From: Bacteroidales bacterium UBA3810
GTDB taxonomy: Bacteria > Bacteroidota > Bacteroidia > Bacteroidales > Paludibacteraceae
Direction: 5' to 3'
Length of the DNA: 64,000 nt
Assembly: GCA_002368645.1 (NCBI GenBank)
Contig: DFEE01000020.1
Coordinates: 26,720-90,719, forward strand
The notes beneath the pieces are model-generated. The model was given only the letters and a program-made list of their open reading frames with translations. It was not told the origin of the DNA and did not search any database. Of the stretch, positions 1 to 12,100 are shown in pieces (within the stretch, counting starts at the first letter, position 1; every line of letters starts with the position of its first letter). A program made the position numbers and the translations under genes.

Positions 1-130
1 TATTGTCCGGTTATTGTGCGGTGTTTATCCGAGACAGCATCAATAGACTAAACCATCGAATGATTGGCTGAAACCGACGCGCTGAGGCACGGCGCACCCA
101 ACAAAGAAAAAACAGGTGTCCAGGTTGTTA
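1..130. other. Window edge, no gene recognised
   Basis: This stretch lies downstream of the minus-strand secreted-protein gene. I see no convincing coding frame, promoter or hairpin terminator in it. Short open frames on the plus strand here run into and antisense to the neighbouring gene and have no recognisable protein features. Confidence 0.5.
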
Positions 131-170
131 GGAGGAGGATTGGAGTTAGCGGAGGAGGATTGGAGTTAGC
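131..170. repeat. Perfect 20-base direct repeat, two copies
   Basis: GGAGGAGGATTGGAGTTAGC occurs twice back to back (131-150 and 151-170), followed by a degenerate start of a third copy. The second copy contains the stop codon (166-168) of the minus-strand gene that follows, so unit gain or loss would leave its last codons intact but alter its 3' flank. Confidence 0.85.
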
Positions 171-1578
171 GGAAGAAGAGAGTTCGGGCACCGTCGGACC
201 GGGTGTAGATGTAGATGCCGGAAGGGAGAGCCCCCGTCGGGAGAAGCGATTGGGAAGAGGTGCCGTAATATCGTCCTAAGAGGTCATAGATACCCTCTCG
301 TGCGGGAAGGGAGACGGTCTCTAAGCCAACATGCCCTAACGGATAAGTAGAGTAACGGGCAGGAAGCGGCGCTGACGGAACATCATCTACCGGGAAAAGC
401 AAGAGCCACCGCATATTAGGATTATATGTTAAGTACTGTAAACCAAAAGGATAGTCTTCCGATGAGATGTCATCAAAGTAAATATAGAGCATATAGGACT
501 TATTCGCCATGGAAGTCTCCAACATGACAGAGCCGTACCGCGCAGGAACATAGTGCCAAAGACTTTTCTTTTCCGCCAACCGGCGCTGGGAGTCAAAGCC
601 CACCCAAGAGGCTGTAGATTTATGGCGAATATAGAGGCTATCGCCCTGTACCATAAGCTCATAGCGCAAATCATTCGGCACATAAGGCGCCTGCAAAGCG
701 TATAGGCTATCGGAGGTAATGCGGATATAGTTCATCGGCTGAGTCGGGATATATTTATCCTCCACTCCACCCGCGGCAACAAAATAGTCCTCCAGCCATT
801 GCTGCGCAATAACATATTCGCCGGAATGTAAGGTTGACTCGGCAAAGACCGTTGTATTCATGCGCCAACTATATACGGCATAGAGGGTTACATCATTTTG
901 GGGGAAATACTTGGTGTCCGGCATAAAGGCTACCGGCAGTTCGGATGTTTCCTCAACAGGGGACATTGCCCAACAGAAGAAGCGCCAATCGCTATCGGGG
1001 TCGTCCAAGGTTGGGAGCAAGACTCCTTTTCCGGGTTCGGACTCAACGAGTGGTGGCAGTTGGGCATATGTGCCGGTCACGAATTGAACGGTGTGCGCAA
1101 CGGGCGCAACGGGTTCATAGTCGAGCGTAATGGACTGAAAATAAAGCGAGTTTTCGGTTGCCTTGATACGCAATACCAAGGTATCTTGCATGCTTGAGAC
1201 GATGTCTTTACTGATGGGCACATAGGCAGAACTATAGGCGCCATACCATTTCTTAAAGGTGGAATTGGGAATTGACCAAAGCAGTTGGTCTCCCATTGTG
1301 AGTGTCATTTCGCCAGTCCCCGATGAGGTGTTCGATCTGACCGAAATAGTCACGCGTTGCAGTGTGCCTTCGGGCAGGTCGTATAGCCGCAGTTCAAGGC
1401 TGTTTCCCGCCGTTAGATGCGACTTGAGGTTATTGGTCTGGAGATAGTCTGCGCTGCAATCGCCAATTGTGATTTCTGCCTCGTAATAGGACTGCACAAA
1501 GGCTTCAATCTGCGCGGCATAGGCACATGGCGAAAGAGCAAGGAGTAAAAACAAATATGTCAGGAGATGCTTCATCAT
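166..1578 (-). CDS. Secreted protein with InlB-like repeat and T9SS-type C-terminus
   Basis: A 470-residue exported protein of unknown function. It starts with a clear signal peptide (about residues 1-22, cleavage near AYAA). Residues about 162-240 resemble one Listeria-Bacteroides (InlB B) repeat, with the family's F-x-W ... tLYAvYsW ending. The last 60 residues (GIYDLLGRYYG, then PSGIYIYTRSDG, ending in RTLFFR) look like a type A T9SS sorting domain, so the product is probably carried over the outer membrane and anchored on or released from the surface. The start codon overlaps the yraN stop by four bases (ATGA), so it is the last gene of a set with the giant protein, the barrel and yraN. 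No enzyme motif was seen; an adhesin or carbohydrate-contact role would be a guess. Confidence 0.75.
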   Translation of the reverse strand: MMKHLLTYLFLLLALSPCAYAAQIEAFVQSYYEAEITIGDCSADYLQTNNLKSHLTAGNSLELRLYDLPEGTLQRVTISVRSNTSSGTGEMTLTMGDQLLWSIPNSTFKKWYGAYSSAYVPISKDIVSSMQDTLVLRIKATENSLYFQSITLDYEPVAPVAHTVQFVTGTYAQLPPLVESEPGKGVLLPTLDDPDSDWRFFCWAMSPVEETSELPVAFMPDTKYFPQNDVTLYAVYSWRMNTTVFAESTLHSGEYVIAQQWLEDYFVAAGGVEDKYIPTQPMNYIRITSDSLYALQAPYVPNDLRYELMVQGDSLYIRHKSTASWVGFDSQRRLAEKKSLWHYVPARYGSVMLETSMANKSYMLYIYFDDISSEDYPFGLQYLTYNPNMRWLLLFPVDDVPSAPLPARYSTYPLGHVGLETVSLPAREGIYDLLGRYYGTSSQSLLPTGALPSGIYIYTRSDGARTLFFR

Positions 1579-2057
1579 AGACGTTTCTTTTTACGGATGT
1601 GTGCACCGAAGCCTTTGCCAGTGTGGGTGAATTGGTTGACGGTGTGTGGTCGGGGTTTGACGGCATCAATAAGATGGTGACATTCGGTGACCTCAAAGGT
1701 CTCAGGGTTCATGATGAGACCGATGATATCGCAACGCAGGTTTTTAGTGAGATCTTTCATTTTCATGTAGGCATTGCCGACCGCCAACATTCTACGTTTT
1801 TTGTCCTCATCGACATAGTCCTCAGGGGCGATATGATCCGCATAGCTATAAGCACGCGTTTTGACTTCCACGACCACAATCTCCGAGCGGTTGCCGACAA
1901 TCAGGTCCACCTCCATTTTGCCCAGTCTGAAATTCTGCTCCAGCAGTTTATAACCTTTCTTCCTCATCAGTCTTGCGGCATACTCTTCCCCCTTACGCCC
2001 TAAGAGCGTGTGTTCGGGCAAGGGAGCGCCTTTCAGATTGAGGTCATCAGGTGACAT
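1575..2057 (-). CDS. yraN: YraN family (UPF0102) nuclease-fold protein
   Basis: A 160-residue protein of the YraN/UPF0102 family, which has a Holliday-junction-resolvase-like PD-(D/E)XK fold; its cellular role is not established. Family signatures are the N-terminal LGRKGEEYAARLMRKKGY segment, then MEVDLIV and VVVEVKTR, which supply the acidic and Glu-x-Lys residues of the nuclease core. I place the start at 2057 (MSPDDLN) rather than at an upstream in-frame codon at 2114, because that leaves two bases after the barrel stop instead of a 55-base overlap and matches the usual family length. It sits between two exported-protein genes in a tightly packed set; this looks like operon convenience rather than shared function. 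Confidence 0.88.
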   Translation of the reverse strand: MSPDDLNLKGAPLPEHTLLGRKGEEYAARLMRKKGYKLLEQNFRLGKMEVDLIVGNRSEIVVVEVKTRAYSYADHIAPEDYVDEDKKRRMLAVGNAYMKMKDLTKNLRCDIIGLIMNPETFEVTECHHLIDAVKPRPHTVNQFTHTGKGFGAHIRKKKRL

Positions 2058-2059
2058 GA

Positions 2060-3109
2060 TTAGTTGTAGTTTTTGAGATACTGTTGTCTGCCTCGGCTGC
2101 TGCACATGATACACTTCTGGCGGGTCTTATAGCCGAAATGGAAGGAGAGTTTGACTCCTGCAAAGATATTGCGCAAAGCACCCGAAGCTTGGTCAGAGGC
2201 AAAAAGGTGCGTCATCGTAAAGGTATCAAAATCGTAGCGTGTATCCGCAGGAATGCCATAGAGAGGATTAGCGGTATGAGAGGGCATAACAGAGAGGATA
2301 CCTACATCGGCAAAAAGCGCCAAGCGTACACGGTAATCTCTGCGGTCTATATCACCACGGATATAGCGTGTACCCTTCTTCATCTTCCACTCATGTCCCA
2401 ACTCAAGCGACGCCAACACATCCAGCCCTAAGTTCAACTTATCGCCTTCACGGGCCAGGGGGACTTGTCGGCGTAAGCCATGATTATCCATTTCGCCGAT
2501 AGGACCTATATAGCGGTCGTAATAAGCAACTGAGGTAGCAAGGGCAGACATAGAGGTTGAGCCGATTAACTGAGCCTCAAACTTAAAGCCCGCCATGACA
2601 TACCACCTACGGTAGAAATATGCACCCGCCATCAAAGGGACATTGATATAGAGCGAACGGGCAAGGTCAGTCCGGTCTTCAAAGAGAATGTTCAGGTCAT
2701 ATTCCGTCCCTTGGGTATCCCTCACACGGGGATAGGTTGCCGTATAGTTAGCAACCGCGGTATAAGCAACCTGATAACGCACACCCACGCCGGTTGAAAT
2801 GAGCATACGACCATTTTGGTACAGGTAACTCAATCCGCCACCGACTCCATAGCCGCCTTTATTGATAGCCTGCGACTGCGATGCCATGAACTGCGAATAG
2901 GCTCCTTCCAACCAGAATGAGCCAAAATGGTACACCCCATCATAGGGGTCGGAACGAAGACCAAAGCGGTTAAGTTTCTTCTCCGTTCGCACCTGCATAT
3001 GGACCTTATCGCCCTGCATACGCGTTTGGGCACCCATCGGTAGTGTAGCAGAAAGGACAGCCACCATCAGGTGCAAGCAAAATAGTATATAGTGACTCGA
3101 TCTCATCAT
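2060..3109 (-). CDS. Outer-membrane beta-barrel protein
   Basis: A 349-residue exported protein with a signal peptide (residues 1-27, ending PMGAQ) and alternating hydrophobic/aromatic strands typical of an outer-membrane barrel (for example GGYGVGGGLSYLYQNGRM, MAGAYFYRRWYVMAGFKF, FAGVKLSFHFGY). After the presumed last strand it carries a short basic tail with a C-x-x-C pair (KCIMC), unusual for a barrel. Its ATG overlaps the stop of the 3197-residue surface protein by four bases (ATGA), so the two are translationally coupled. This resembles sprB-sprF-type pairs, in which a giant T9SS adhesin is followed by a dedicated membrane partner, but I do not see the PorP/SprF N-terminal signature, so that name is not used. 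Confidence 0.7.
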   Translation of the reverse strand: MMRSSHYILFCLHLMVAVLSATLPMGAQTRMQGDKVHMQVRTEKKLNRFGLRSDPYDGVYHFGSFWLEGAYSQFMASQSQAINKGGYGVGGGLSYLYQNGRMLISTGVGVRYQVAYTAVANYTATYPRVRDTQGTEYDLNILFEDRTDLARSLYINVPLMAGAYFYRRWYVMAGFKFEAQLIGSTSMSALATSVAYYDRYIGPIGEMDNHGLRRQVPLAREGDKLNLGLDVLASLELGHEWKMKKGTRYIRGDIDRRDYRVRLALFADVGILSVMPSHTANPLYGIPADTRYDFDTFTMTHLFASDQASGALRNIFAGVKLSFHFGYKTRQKCIMCSSRGRQQYLKNYN

Positions 3110-6100
3110 TGCACAATCACTTTAACGGAACGGTTCAAGCCATCCGAATCTGTCAAATAGAACACATATGTTCCTGCCGTCGAAGGCAAGTCAACTGTAT
3201 AAGCACCGGCATCCTGGCCGCCGAGTGTGACGTGTGTGTCGGGGACGAAATGTCCGCTACGGACTTTAGCGCCCCATGAGTTATAAACGGTATAGTCACC
3301 CTCATTAGCAGAGAGGATATGTACTTGTGGATTGGCTCTAAGCACTAAGGTCGGCACAACCGACAGGTAGGGATGCGTCGGCACTACAGCATCATCCCGG
3401 ACTGTATCAACAGGCAGTTCGCAAGTCATGATTGCCTCTGTTTCGCCTAAACGAACCAGCGCCGCGCTGTAGTTTGCTCCTGAGAGCCAATGAGGCTCAT
3501 AGACATAAGAGTTCGTTTCGCCTATCATCAAGACACCATCTCGATACCACTGGAAGGAGGCGAAGTCGTAACCGCCGTTATAGCGGCTACTGAGCACAGC
3601 CACCATATCATTCCAGTGCTGCTCCAATACCCAATTGGGATAGCGTATCTGGAAGGGTTTGGTCTGCGCCAAGAGATTACTATCCAAACAAATTCCGTTA
3701 TCGAAATAGAGTTTAGCCATATAGTTACCGGGGCGCGGATAATCCATACTATCACGCAGCGGCGGCATCTCTATATAGAGTACGGAATCTCCTTCGGGTA
3801 TATCACGGTCAATAATGTCGGTAAAGCCAAGTGTATCACGAGCATAGTCGGAATAATAGAGGCTATAGCGCAACGGCGGCATAGATGCCGGCGTAGCGTG
3901 GAAAGCAATGGTATAAGCCTCTGCATCGGCACAGATAATCGGGTCAGAGAGGGTAATCTGCGTCGGTTGAACGACAGTCAAATAGACCGTTGTAATAAGG
4001 TCACATCCCCATCTATTAGGCACCGTATCACGGTAGATACCCGATGCTGTCAAAGGACGCTCATGGAGATAGAAGGTATCGCCTAAGCAGATAGTCCTGA
4101 CAGTATCCACCAATTGGGTAGGCAGGACATTGACGCTCCGCATATAGATGGAGTCGCAGCCCTGAGCGGTCGTGCAACTATCCCAGAGCACATAGGTCGT
4201 GTCACCGGACCAAAGAAGATGTTCCGGCATGGGGATATCAAAGACTTTATTGTGCCAGCGGTAGGTCTTTTCGGTTGAGCACACGGTATCATATTCGCTG
4301 ATAAAATAGGAGCGGTCGAACTGCACTGCGTAGTAGTAAACAGAATCACAGCCCGCAACAGTGCTATACCTGACGGTATCATAGATAATGGTATCAACCG
4401 GCGAATAGCCGACGGGGATGACCGTCGTATAGTCCGCGCTATAGGTTCTGCCTGACTGCGCCCAGTAGGTAGTTTCCAAAGCAGCACAGGCTCGCTCGTT
4501 CTCGTGGAAATAGTAAGAACTATCTACACGGACGGTATCAATAATGATGGAGTCACAGCCACAAGAGACGGTAGGCAGTGTATCGCGGAAGATGTACAGT
4601 CCTGTAGCCGTTATATCAAAGGTTTTGGCATTGAGCAAATAGGTGCTATCACCCGTGCAAGCATTGAAACTCCGCTCAACAACCGGCGTGGGATGAACCA
4701 CGAGGGTAAGTACAAAGACGGAGTCAAGCCCCTGCAGCGACGTCGGATAGGAGATAGAGCGGGTAATAGTGTCATTACTTTCCGCGACAACAACCACCGT
4801 CCTGTTGTCCGCAGGATCCAGTACCAACGGACCGTGGAACTGCTCATAGTTATCGCCTTTGTAGATATAAGACTGCCACCCTAATGTATCCTGGTCACAG
4901 AGATTGAAGACAGGCACTACCGATAAATGCAGCACATAGTTACTATCGCAGCCATAGGGGGTCAAGTGGTCCTCATGGTAGATGTACTCACCTGCCCTAT
5001 TAACCGGTATCGTGTCCGTAATAACAACACCGTTGCGGCTCCATACGAAAGGCGTTTCGCTCTCGCAAACTGTGTAGTATTCATCGAAATAGTACGTCGG
5101 TTTGGTAATGACATGGAGGTGATAAACAGAATCACAACCGCAGAAAGCAGTCTTCAAACTGTCGTAATAATCGCCTGCCGCCGAATAGGTTTTGCCACGC
5201 CAAGTCGTTTCCGAACCGGCACAAATAGTTACCGTATCATAGTAATTATAGTAGTCATAATAGGTCATCCAGACCTCAATAACAGAGTCGCAACCCAGTC
5301 CGGTCTCGTAGTTAGCGGTATAGCGGACATAGGTAGCGCCGGCGTCCTCTACCGGATCAAAATAAATATCTTGACTATGCTGCCAGCCGTAAATGGTATC
5401 GTTCTTACAGAGATTGCGGTCTGAACGCTTATAGACGGACGGCATAGTAGTCAGGTGAAGGTAGAAGATTGAGTCCGTCCCATACACGGAGCGCAGGGTA
5501 TCGGTATAAGTACCTGAGCGCTCATGGTTGAGGTTGCGATAGCGCCGCCAATGGAAGGTGACATTTGAGCAAACAGAAGTATCCAAGTGCATGTGGTACT
5601 CCGGCAAGACGGTCAAGGTATCGATGATAATACTGTCGCAACCGCCGATATTGGTTAAGGTATCTATAAGCTCAACTTGATAGGGCAGACGGATATTGGT
5701 ACTGTCGTAAAGCGCCTCTGCTGCCAAGCGGAAATCACGACCGGAACGGCAGTTCCAGGTAGCCCCTGTTATCGCCGCATGGCAGAACGACCAAACTGAA
5801 TCATTATCGCTGATAGACTCATGGAGATATGTTCGGTCAATACCGCCTATAGTGAGGGCAAGATTGTAGATACTATCACAATGATAGACAGATGAATAGC
5901 GAACCGTATCTCGGAAAGGCGATTGCGATTTATTGACATAGATGATAGTGTCCACCTCGAGGGCAATCGGGTCTAAGAGCAGAGAGTCCTTGAACTCACT
6001 GCCGACATAAAGCCGTTGTTGCCAACGCAGGCTATCATTATCGCAGAGATAACGGGGTATATTATAATTGTATGTAGGCGGAATGAAGAGAGTCAACTGC

Positions 6101-9100
6101 CATATAGAATCACAGCGCGTTGTATCGGAATTGACGCCATGCGGGTCAATGAAATATGTACGCGTATAAAGACTGTCGAGGAATGTATAGGTGCCCGCTA
6201 CACTGACATCGATAGCCTCCGACCAAACGCGTCGGTTCCGCTTAACATCCCATAACCAACGTGCAGTATGGTCTGTGCCACTCGCCATTTCATCCCAACG
6301 GTAAGGTGTTTCACGGCAAACTGTGTCAGTCCAACTGAGTTCAGTCGGGCCATAGACAGGATAGACTGTCAAGCTCAAGTTGTAGATAGAGTCATAATCA
6401 AGCGAGGTCTTCAAACTATCGTAGAAGAAATAGGTTTCTCCTGCCCTCAGGGTAGATGCGTCAATACGCATTACCTCGTCCAAAGTGCCGTTGGAGTCAA
6501 TATCCCGCATCCATTGATAGGTGCAGTTATTGCAGACATAATCAAAGGTTGTATCACGGGAGACTTTTCCGACACGGAGAGTCAGATAATAAACACTATC
6601 GCAGTACAGCGTCTGAGCCGCGTCGTAGTAAGCATGCCACCTCGCCGTATCATAGAGTATCGGCTCGGTGAGTACACGGGCATTCCAACCGGTTGTATCA
6701 ATATGGTGAAGAGCGGTATCAAAATTAGCGCCGACATAGTACCTCCCCTGCCACTGATAATACTCCTCGTCGGATATCATATAACGCTCGGGGATAGCAT
6801 ACGAAGCAGGCACATAAATACGCAATGCAGCGATAGAGTCGGAGCCGTCCATTGCTGTCAAAGTGTCTTGTAAGTAATACACACCGGCTTCACGATGAGT
6901 ATCAATCGTCTCACCATGGAAGGTATATAGGCTATCTTTACAAATAGTATCGGTGAGCGCTACAATAACGCGTAAGAAGCGAATACTATCGCAGCCTAAC
7001 GCCGTTGTGGTATCAAAGCGGTCATAGTCCTTATAATCACCCGCCGGCAGCGGTCCGTAGGTCTTACCCTCCCATGCGAAGAAAGCGGTATCGTCCACAT
7101 AAACAGACTCAACTATCTTATTGGTGAACTCCTGATAAACAGGTGCCACATAGAGACTGAGACGCCATACGGAGTCACACCCCACGACATGGTCAATACC
7201 CGTCTTGGGATTATGGAAAATCCCGGTTGTTTTTAAGCTATCAATAATAGTGATAGTCCTTGCCGAATCGATGGTCGGAATAGTTATAATCGACCCATAT
7301 TCGGGGCTGTAATAGGTATGTCCTTCATGCCCGTCTTTCCAGAGATATGTGTCTCCTTGGCAGACTGTATCAACCGCTTCCAACCGGTGGGACTGATACA
7401 CCTTCAGACTCAAGTAAAAGACAGAGTCAAAGCCCATCGAGGTCAGTTTATGGTCCTCATAGATATAGGTAAGCCCGGCTGTGAGCGTATCACCGCTGAA
7501 GCGTTGGATAAGAGAGTCTCTCTCGCTAATGCCGTCACGTCGCCATTCGTACTCGCAACGGCTGTCACAGATATAGGCATAAGTCGTATCACGGAAAACC
7601 TGCCCGATACGGATAGTCAAGGTATAAACAGAGTCGCATTGGAACGAACCGACGAACGCCGTATTATAGGAGTCCTCAAAATGGTTCACCGAGTTCTGAA
7701 TAACGATAGCGCCAGTGCCGGTGGTATCGCCTTGATAGAGGGAACCGACATAGAAATGGTTCCGCCAACTGAACGATTCTTCGGTACTCATAACATGCTC
7801 AGAGGGGAAACGATAGGATGGCAGTACAAGAAGACTTATGCTCGCGATAGAGTCTCTACCACTCGGGGCGGTCAACGTATCGCGATAGGTCCTCAAACCG
7901 GCATTTTCTGTAGATAACGTATGTCCGTTCCACTCCGGATAAGGTGTATTTTGACAAATCGTGTCCACCTCGGTCACTATCAAGCGGAGATAGCGGATAC
8001 TATCACAGTTATTAACCGTTTGGCGGTAAATACTGTCATAATCAACATAATCTCCTGCTGAAAGGTTAGTGAGAGTTTTGCCTTGCCACGTGATTGTCTC
8101 GGTCTCCAAAGCATAGACGGTATCCTCTAAATGGTAATACGCAGGAGTGACTGTCAAAGTCAAACTGTATATAGAGTCACAGCCGGTAACTTTGCTCTTA
8201 AGGCTATCATAATAGGTCACAACACCCGCCTCGTTATAGGGCAGTTGTTTGCCGTGCCACAGATGGGTCGCATGGTGCTCGCTTTGGCAGAGCGTCAGAT
8301 TTTCGGTATAGCGATAGACTGAGTCAACCTTCACACGAATCTCTTCATAGTACTCGCACCCTGAACCGCCTACAGATATGGTATTGCGATAGATATGCTC
8401 ACCCACAGTCATTGTGTCGGGGCTAAAAGACATGGTGCCTAAAGTGAAGGGGTCACTATTCTGGCAAACGGTAGTCAATAAAGTCTGAGGGGCGTTGCTA
8501 ATCACCGTCAAATCCAGATGCACAACGCTATCGCATTGGCAATCACCGATTAACAGGGTATCATAGATACTGATATGACCGGGCTGAGATATGTCAATGG
8601 CGTTTAGTCCTGAATATCGCGGATGCCCTACCCAATCATAGACGCCCTGCTCGGTGCACGCAGTCACAGGAACTTCTACTACGCGGGAGTTGATATAGGA
8701 TGGGCGTACCGTGAGGTAAAGCACATAGACAGAGTCGCAGCCCAATGAAGAATGGCAGGTATCGCAGTCCGCAGTTGTAAAAGCGCAGACGAACTTACGC
8801 TCTGTAACCACTTGATCTGTCGGAATAGGATAAGCATTGCCTTGTGCGTCCAATACCCGTTCGCCATTACTGCCATACCATACATAGTTGCTATCTTGGC
8901 AGAGCGTTACACGGACGGTATCACGGAAAACAGGATGGACCGTAATGGTTAGGTATTCCGAACTGTCACAACTGTGTATCGTCTGATCGTGATAGGCCTG
9001 ACGGAAGGTACCCGTCTGAGCACCATAGGTAGTGCCGTGCCATGTGTAGAAATCCCCTTGACAAATCTCCACCTTAGGAGAGTCAACATATGTCGGGTGC

Positions 9101-12100
9101 ACGGTCAGTTTCAAGCACCAGATAGAGTCAGCCGGAATAGTTGAGGTGGTCAGCAAACTGTCATAGATATAGTATGTTCGACCAGCAGCATAGATACCAC
9201 GGGCTTTGTCGCCCGTCAGTTCCGATGCCAAGATATAACGATTATTGGTCTTATCCCACAGCCGTCGCGGAGCAGAACCAGTAAGCTCATGGTCCAACCA
9301 CGTATAAGTCTCATTATCACATATTTCTGCTATTTCTTCATCATAGGTCGAATTACCGATTCGGATAGTGAGCATATATATTTCGGCACAATCATCTTTC
9401 CCATTGCCGATATGACTCTCATCATAAATGACAGTATCGTGGCTGAAGGGTCCAAGCACCCAGGGACTTGCCCCTGTGACGGGATTGGTATGGTTGTCCC
9501 ATGCATAAGTCGCTTTGTCCGTCATGGAGTGTTGCTCCCGATGGAACTGAACCGGGTTGATGGTAAGATTCCATTTCCAGATACTATCACAATGTTCTTG
9601 AGACTCAAAGCGGTCTTCAATCAAATAAGAACCGGCAGGCAGGTTCATTGTCTCGGTCGAGAGGATAGGAGTGCCGTCCGCGAGATAGAATGTTCTTGGC
9701 TCTTGCTTGAATTTAGAACTACCGTAGTCCGTCCCCGAAGCATTTTGGCGCCAATAAAACTCATTTTTAGTGAAAGAATGCGTAGCGGGATTGTAGATTG
9801 AATCACAGAATGTGCTGTATTGGGCAGCAGTGTATCGTACAAAACTCTCCCTTGCCGTCAAGTGCAACACGATGATACTGTCGCAACCGCCTTCAGGACT
9901 GACCTCACGGCATGGCAGGCACGAATGACTCCTGAGCGTATCCGAGAAATAGGCGCTATACTTAGCTTTACCTGCAGGTTTGAGTTGGCTAAAACGAATA
10001 GTCATAATGGAGTCCTCTACCCCATCACCGTTGATATCGTGATACCAGACATACTCGGCATTGGGGTCCGGTGTCTCCTGTCCTTCCGCAGGAACAGCGC
10101 ACCAATCACTCTTGACTATGGTATCACGGAATACTTCACCCACATGAATAGTCAACTCAATGATACTATCGCAGCCGCCGGTAAGCGGGTCAAGGAACTT
10201 ATAGTCTTTAAACTCCTCCGCCACCGGGTCACATTGATGAGCCCGCAGGGTATCACGGTATGTCCAATCGCCCGGCAGCTCTTTAAAGATCACTTTATCA
10301 AATAGTTGAGAATTAGCGCCATTGAGTTTGAGACGATATTCCTCAAGATGATTCTGGCAGATAGTTGTATCAAGCGTCGTCAGGGAGGTATCGCATATAT
10401 GCAGTTGGAAGGACATAATGGAGTCGCAACCATAGATACTGGTGTAATGCCTTACAAAAGTCACATCACCTACTCCCGGGAACGTACCGGCATGATAAGC
10501 CGCTGCGTCATACGAATGATGTGCCAGCCAATTGCCGTCTGCTGCCATAAAGACTGTCTCCTTATTGAGCGTCGCATCATGGGTATCATAGGCATCGGTA
10601 ACGCCATTATCATAGAAACAATGCACCGTGTCATTGACACAAATCACTCGGCGTGCTATCGTATCATTATATGCACGCGCCACGCGCGTCATCGTGCGGA
10701 AGGTATCAATGGATGCCTCAAGATTCTGACAGATAAACTTCTTGTTATATACAATCGCCTGAATCTGGAAGTATCGGTAAGGATCACGTTCCGAGGGCTT
10801 TAGGTCTTTCTGAGGTTCGAGAGCGAAGAGGTAATCATACCGCTGTTTTAGCTGCGTCAAAGAGTCCACCCTGTTATTGTCCATGAAGTTGTAATGCGCC
10901 AAGGTCTTGAGCTCATTTTTTCCATCCACACCATAATCGAACACCCACCATGCGATGGAGTCTATCATACCTGCCTTAGGCAAGTTCTCAATATAATGTA
11001 AGCGTGTACTATCACAGACATAAGCGGTATCAAGGTGCTGTAATTCAATAGGTATAGAACGGTCTAACTGGCGCTGGAACCAACCTTCATTGATGGTATC
11101 ATACGGAATATCATAGCTTATGGGACTCATCATGTGCCATGCGGAGTCTTCCGCGATGACCAAAGATTTGCTATTAGGAGCCGGATTAAAACCCAAGGTG
11201 TACATATATCCCAATCCGTGTGTAAAGCCATACACCGTACCGATAAAGCCGTCACCGGTCGTCTCCACCTCATGCGCACCGAAATGCAAAGTATCTATAT
11301 TATAAGAGGTGTACGCCATGGTAGGGTCAGAGGTCATCACCGTAAAGCCCTCTACGGTAACCCCATCCACTGTAATCAAGTCTGTATCACGGGCTGCGGT
11401 GATAATCTGTACCAAATGGGCTTGAGGATAGGCCCCTCTCGTACCACGATTTAAGTAAGTAAGTTTGCGGGTAAAGAAAACCGTCCGCTTGGTGCGTTGC
11501 GACCATGAAGGAACAATTGCGTTAGCGGGGTTACCCCACTCCACCGTATAGCCGTCACGACCCGAACCGAAAGACTCCGGGTTTAAGTTTCCGCAGGGCA
11601 GGTAACTATTTATCAGCACCGGATAATCGGTCGTGATATGTACATCCGGAATACCGTCACTCTCGCTAATATAGTAGTAATCCTCTACTTTTGTGTAAGG
11701 ATTGGTGTTTCTTCCGAAGGGGCTTCCACCTGCCACCTGCTCCACAAAGTTCCAACTGGCATCCGCAAAGTTCGCCGTGACGGTAGTGGACATACTTTGC
11801 TCCTCCGCTATACCGTAGAACGCATTGAGTTTGGTATGTCCTAATAGTGCCAAATAGTAATCGCCTTGTCCCCAGTACTCAATAGGAAGCAATTGCTCAT
11901 AGACAGAGTTGGAGCCATAGGTTGAGCTTTGGGGTATCTGCACCAGTTCGTTGGCGGCAAATACTGCCACATCTTTGTCGGAACATATCTTCGTACCGGA
12001 CAATTCTACTATTGGATTCAGGTCCGTTGCAGGAGGAGATGCTAAGTAGCAAACCTCGCCGGCATTCAATCTGACCTGATACTCGCTATTCGCCATCCAC

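Noticed and set aside
2060..3109. PorP/SprF assignment for the barrel
   Set aside because: The typical N-terminal signature of that family is not visible; only barrel character and position support it.
3490..11844. Many plus-strand open frames of 60-200 codons within the giant gene
   Set aside because: All antisense to a continuous 3197-codon frame with signal peptide and T9SS end; none has a recognisable domain.
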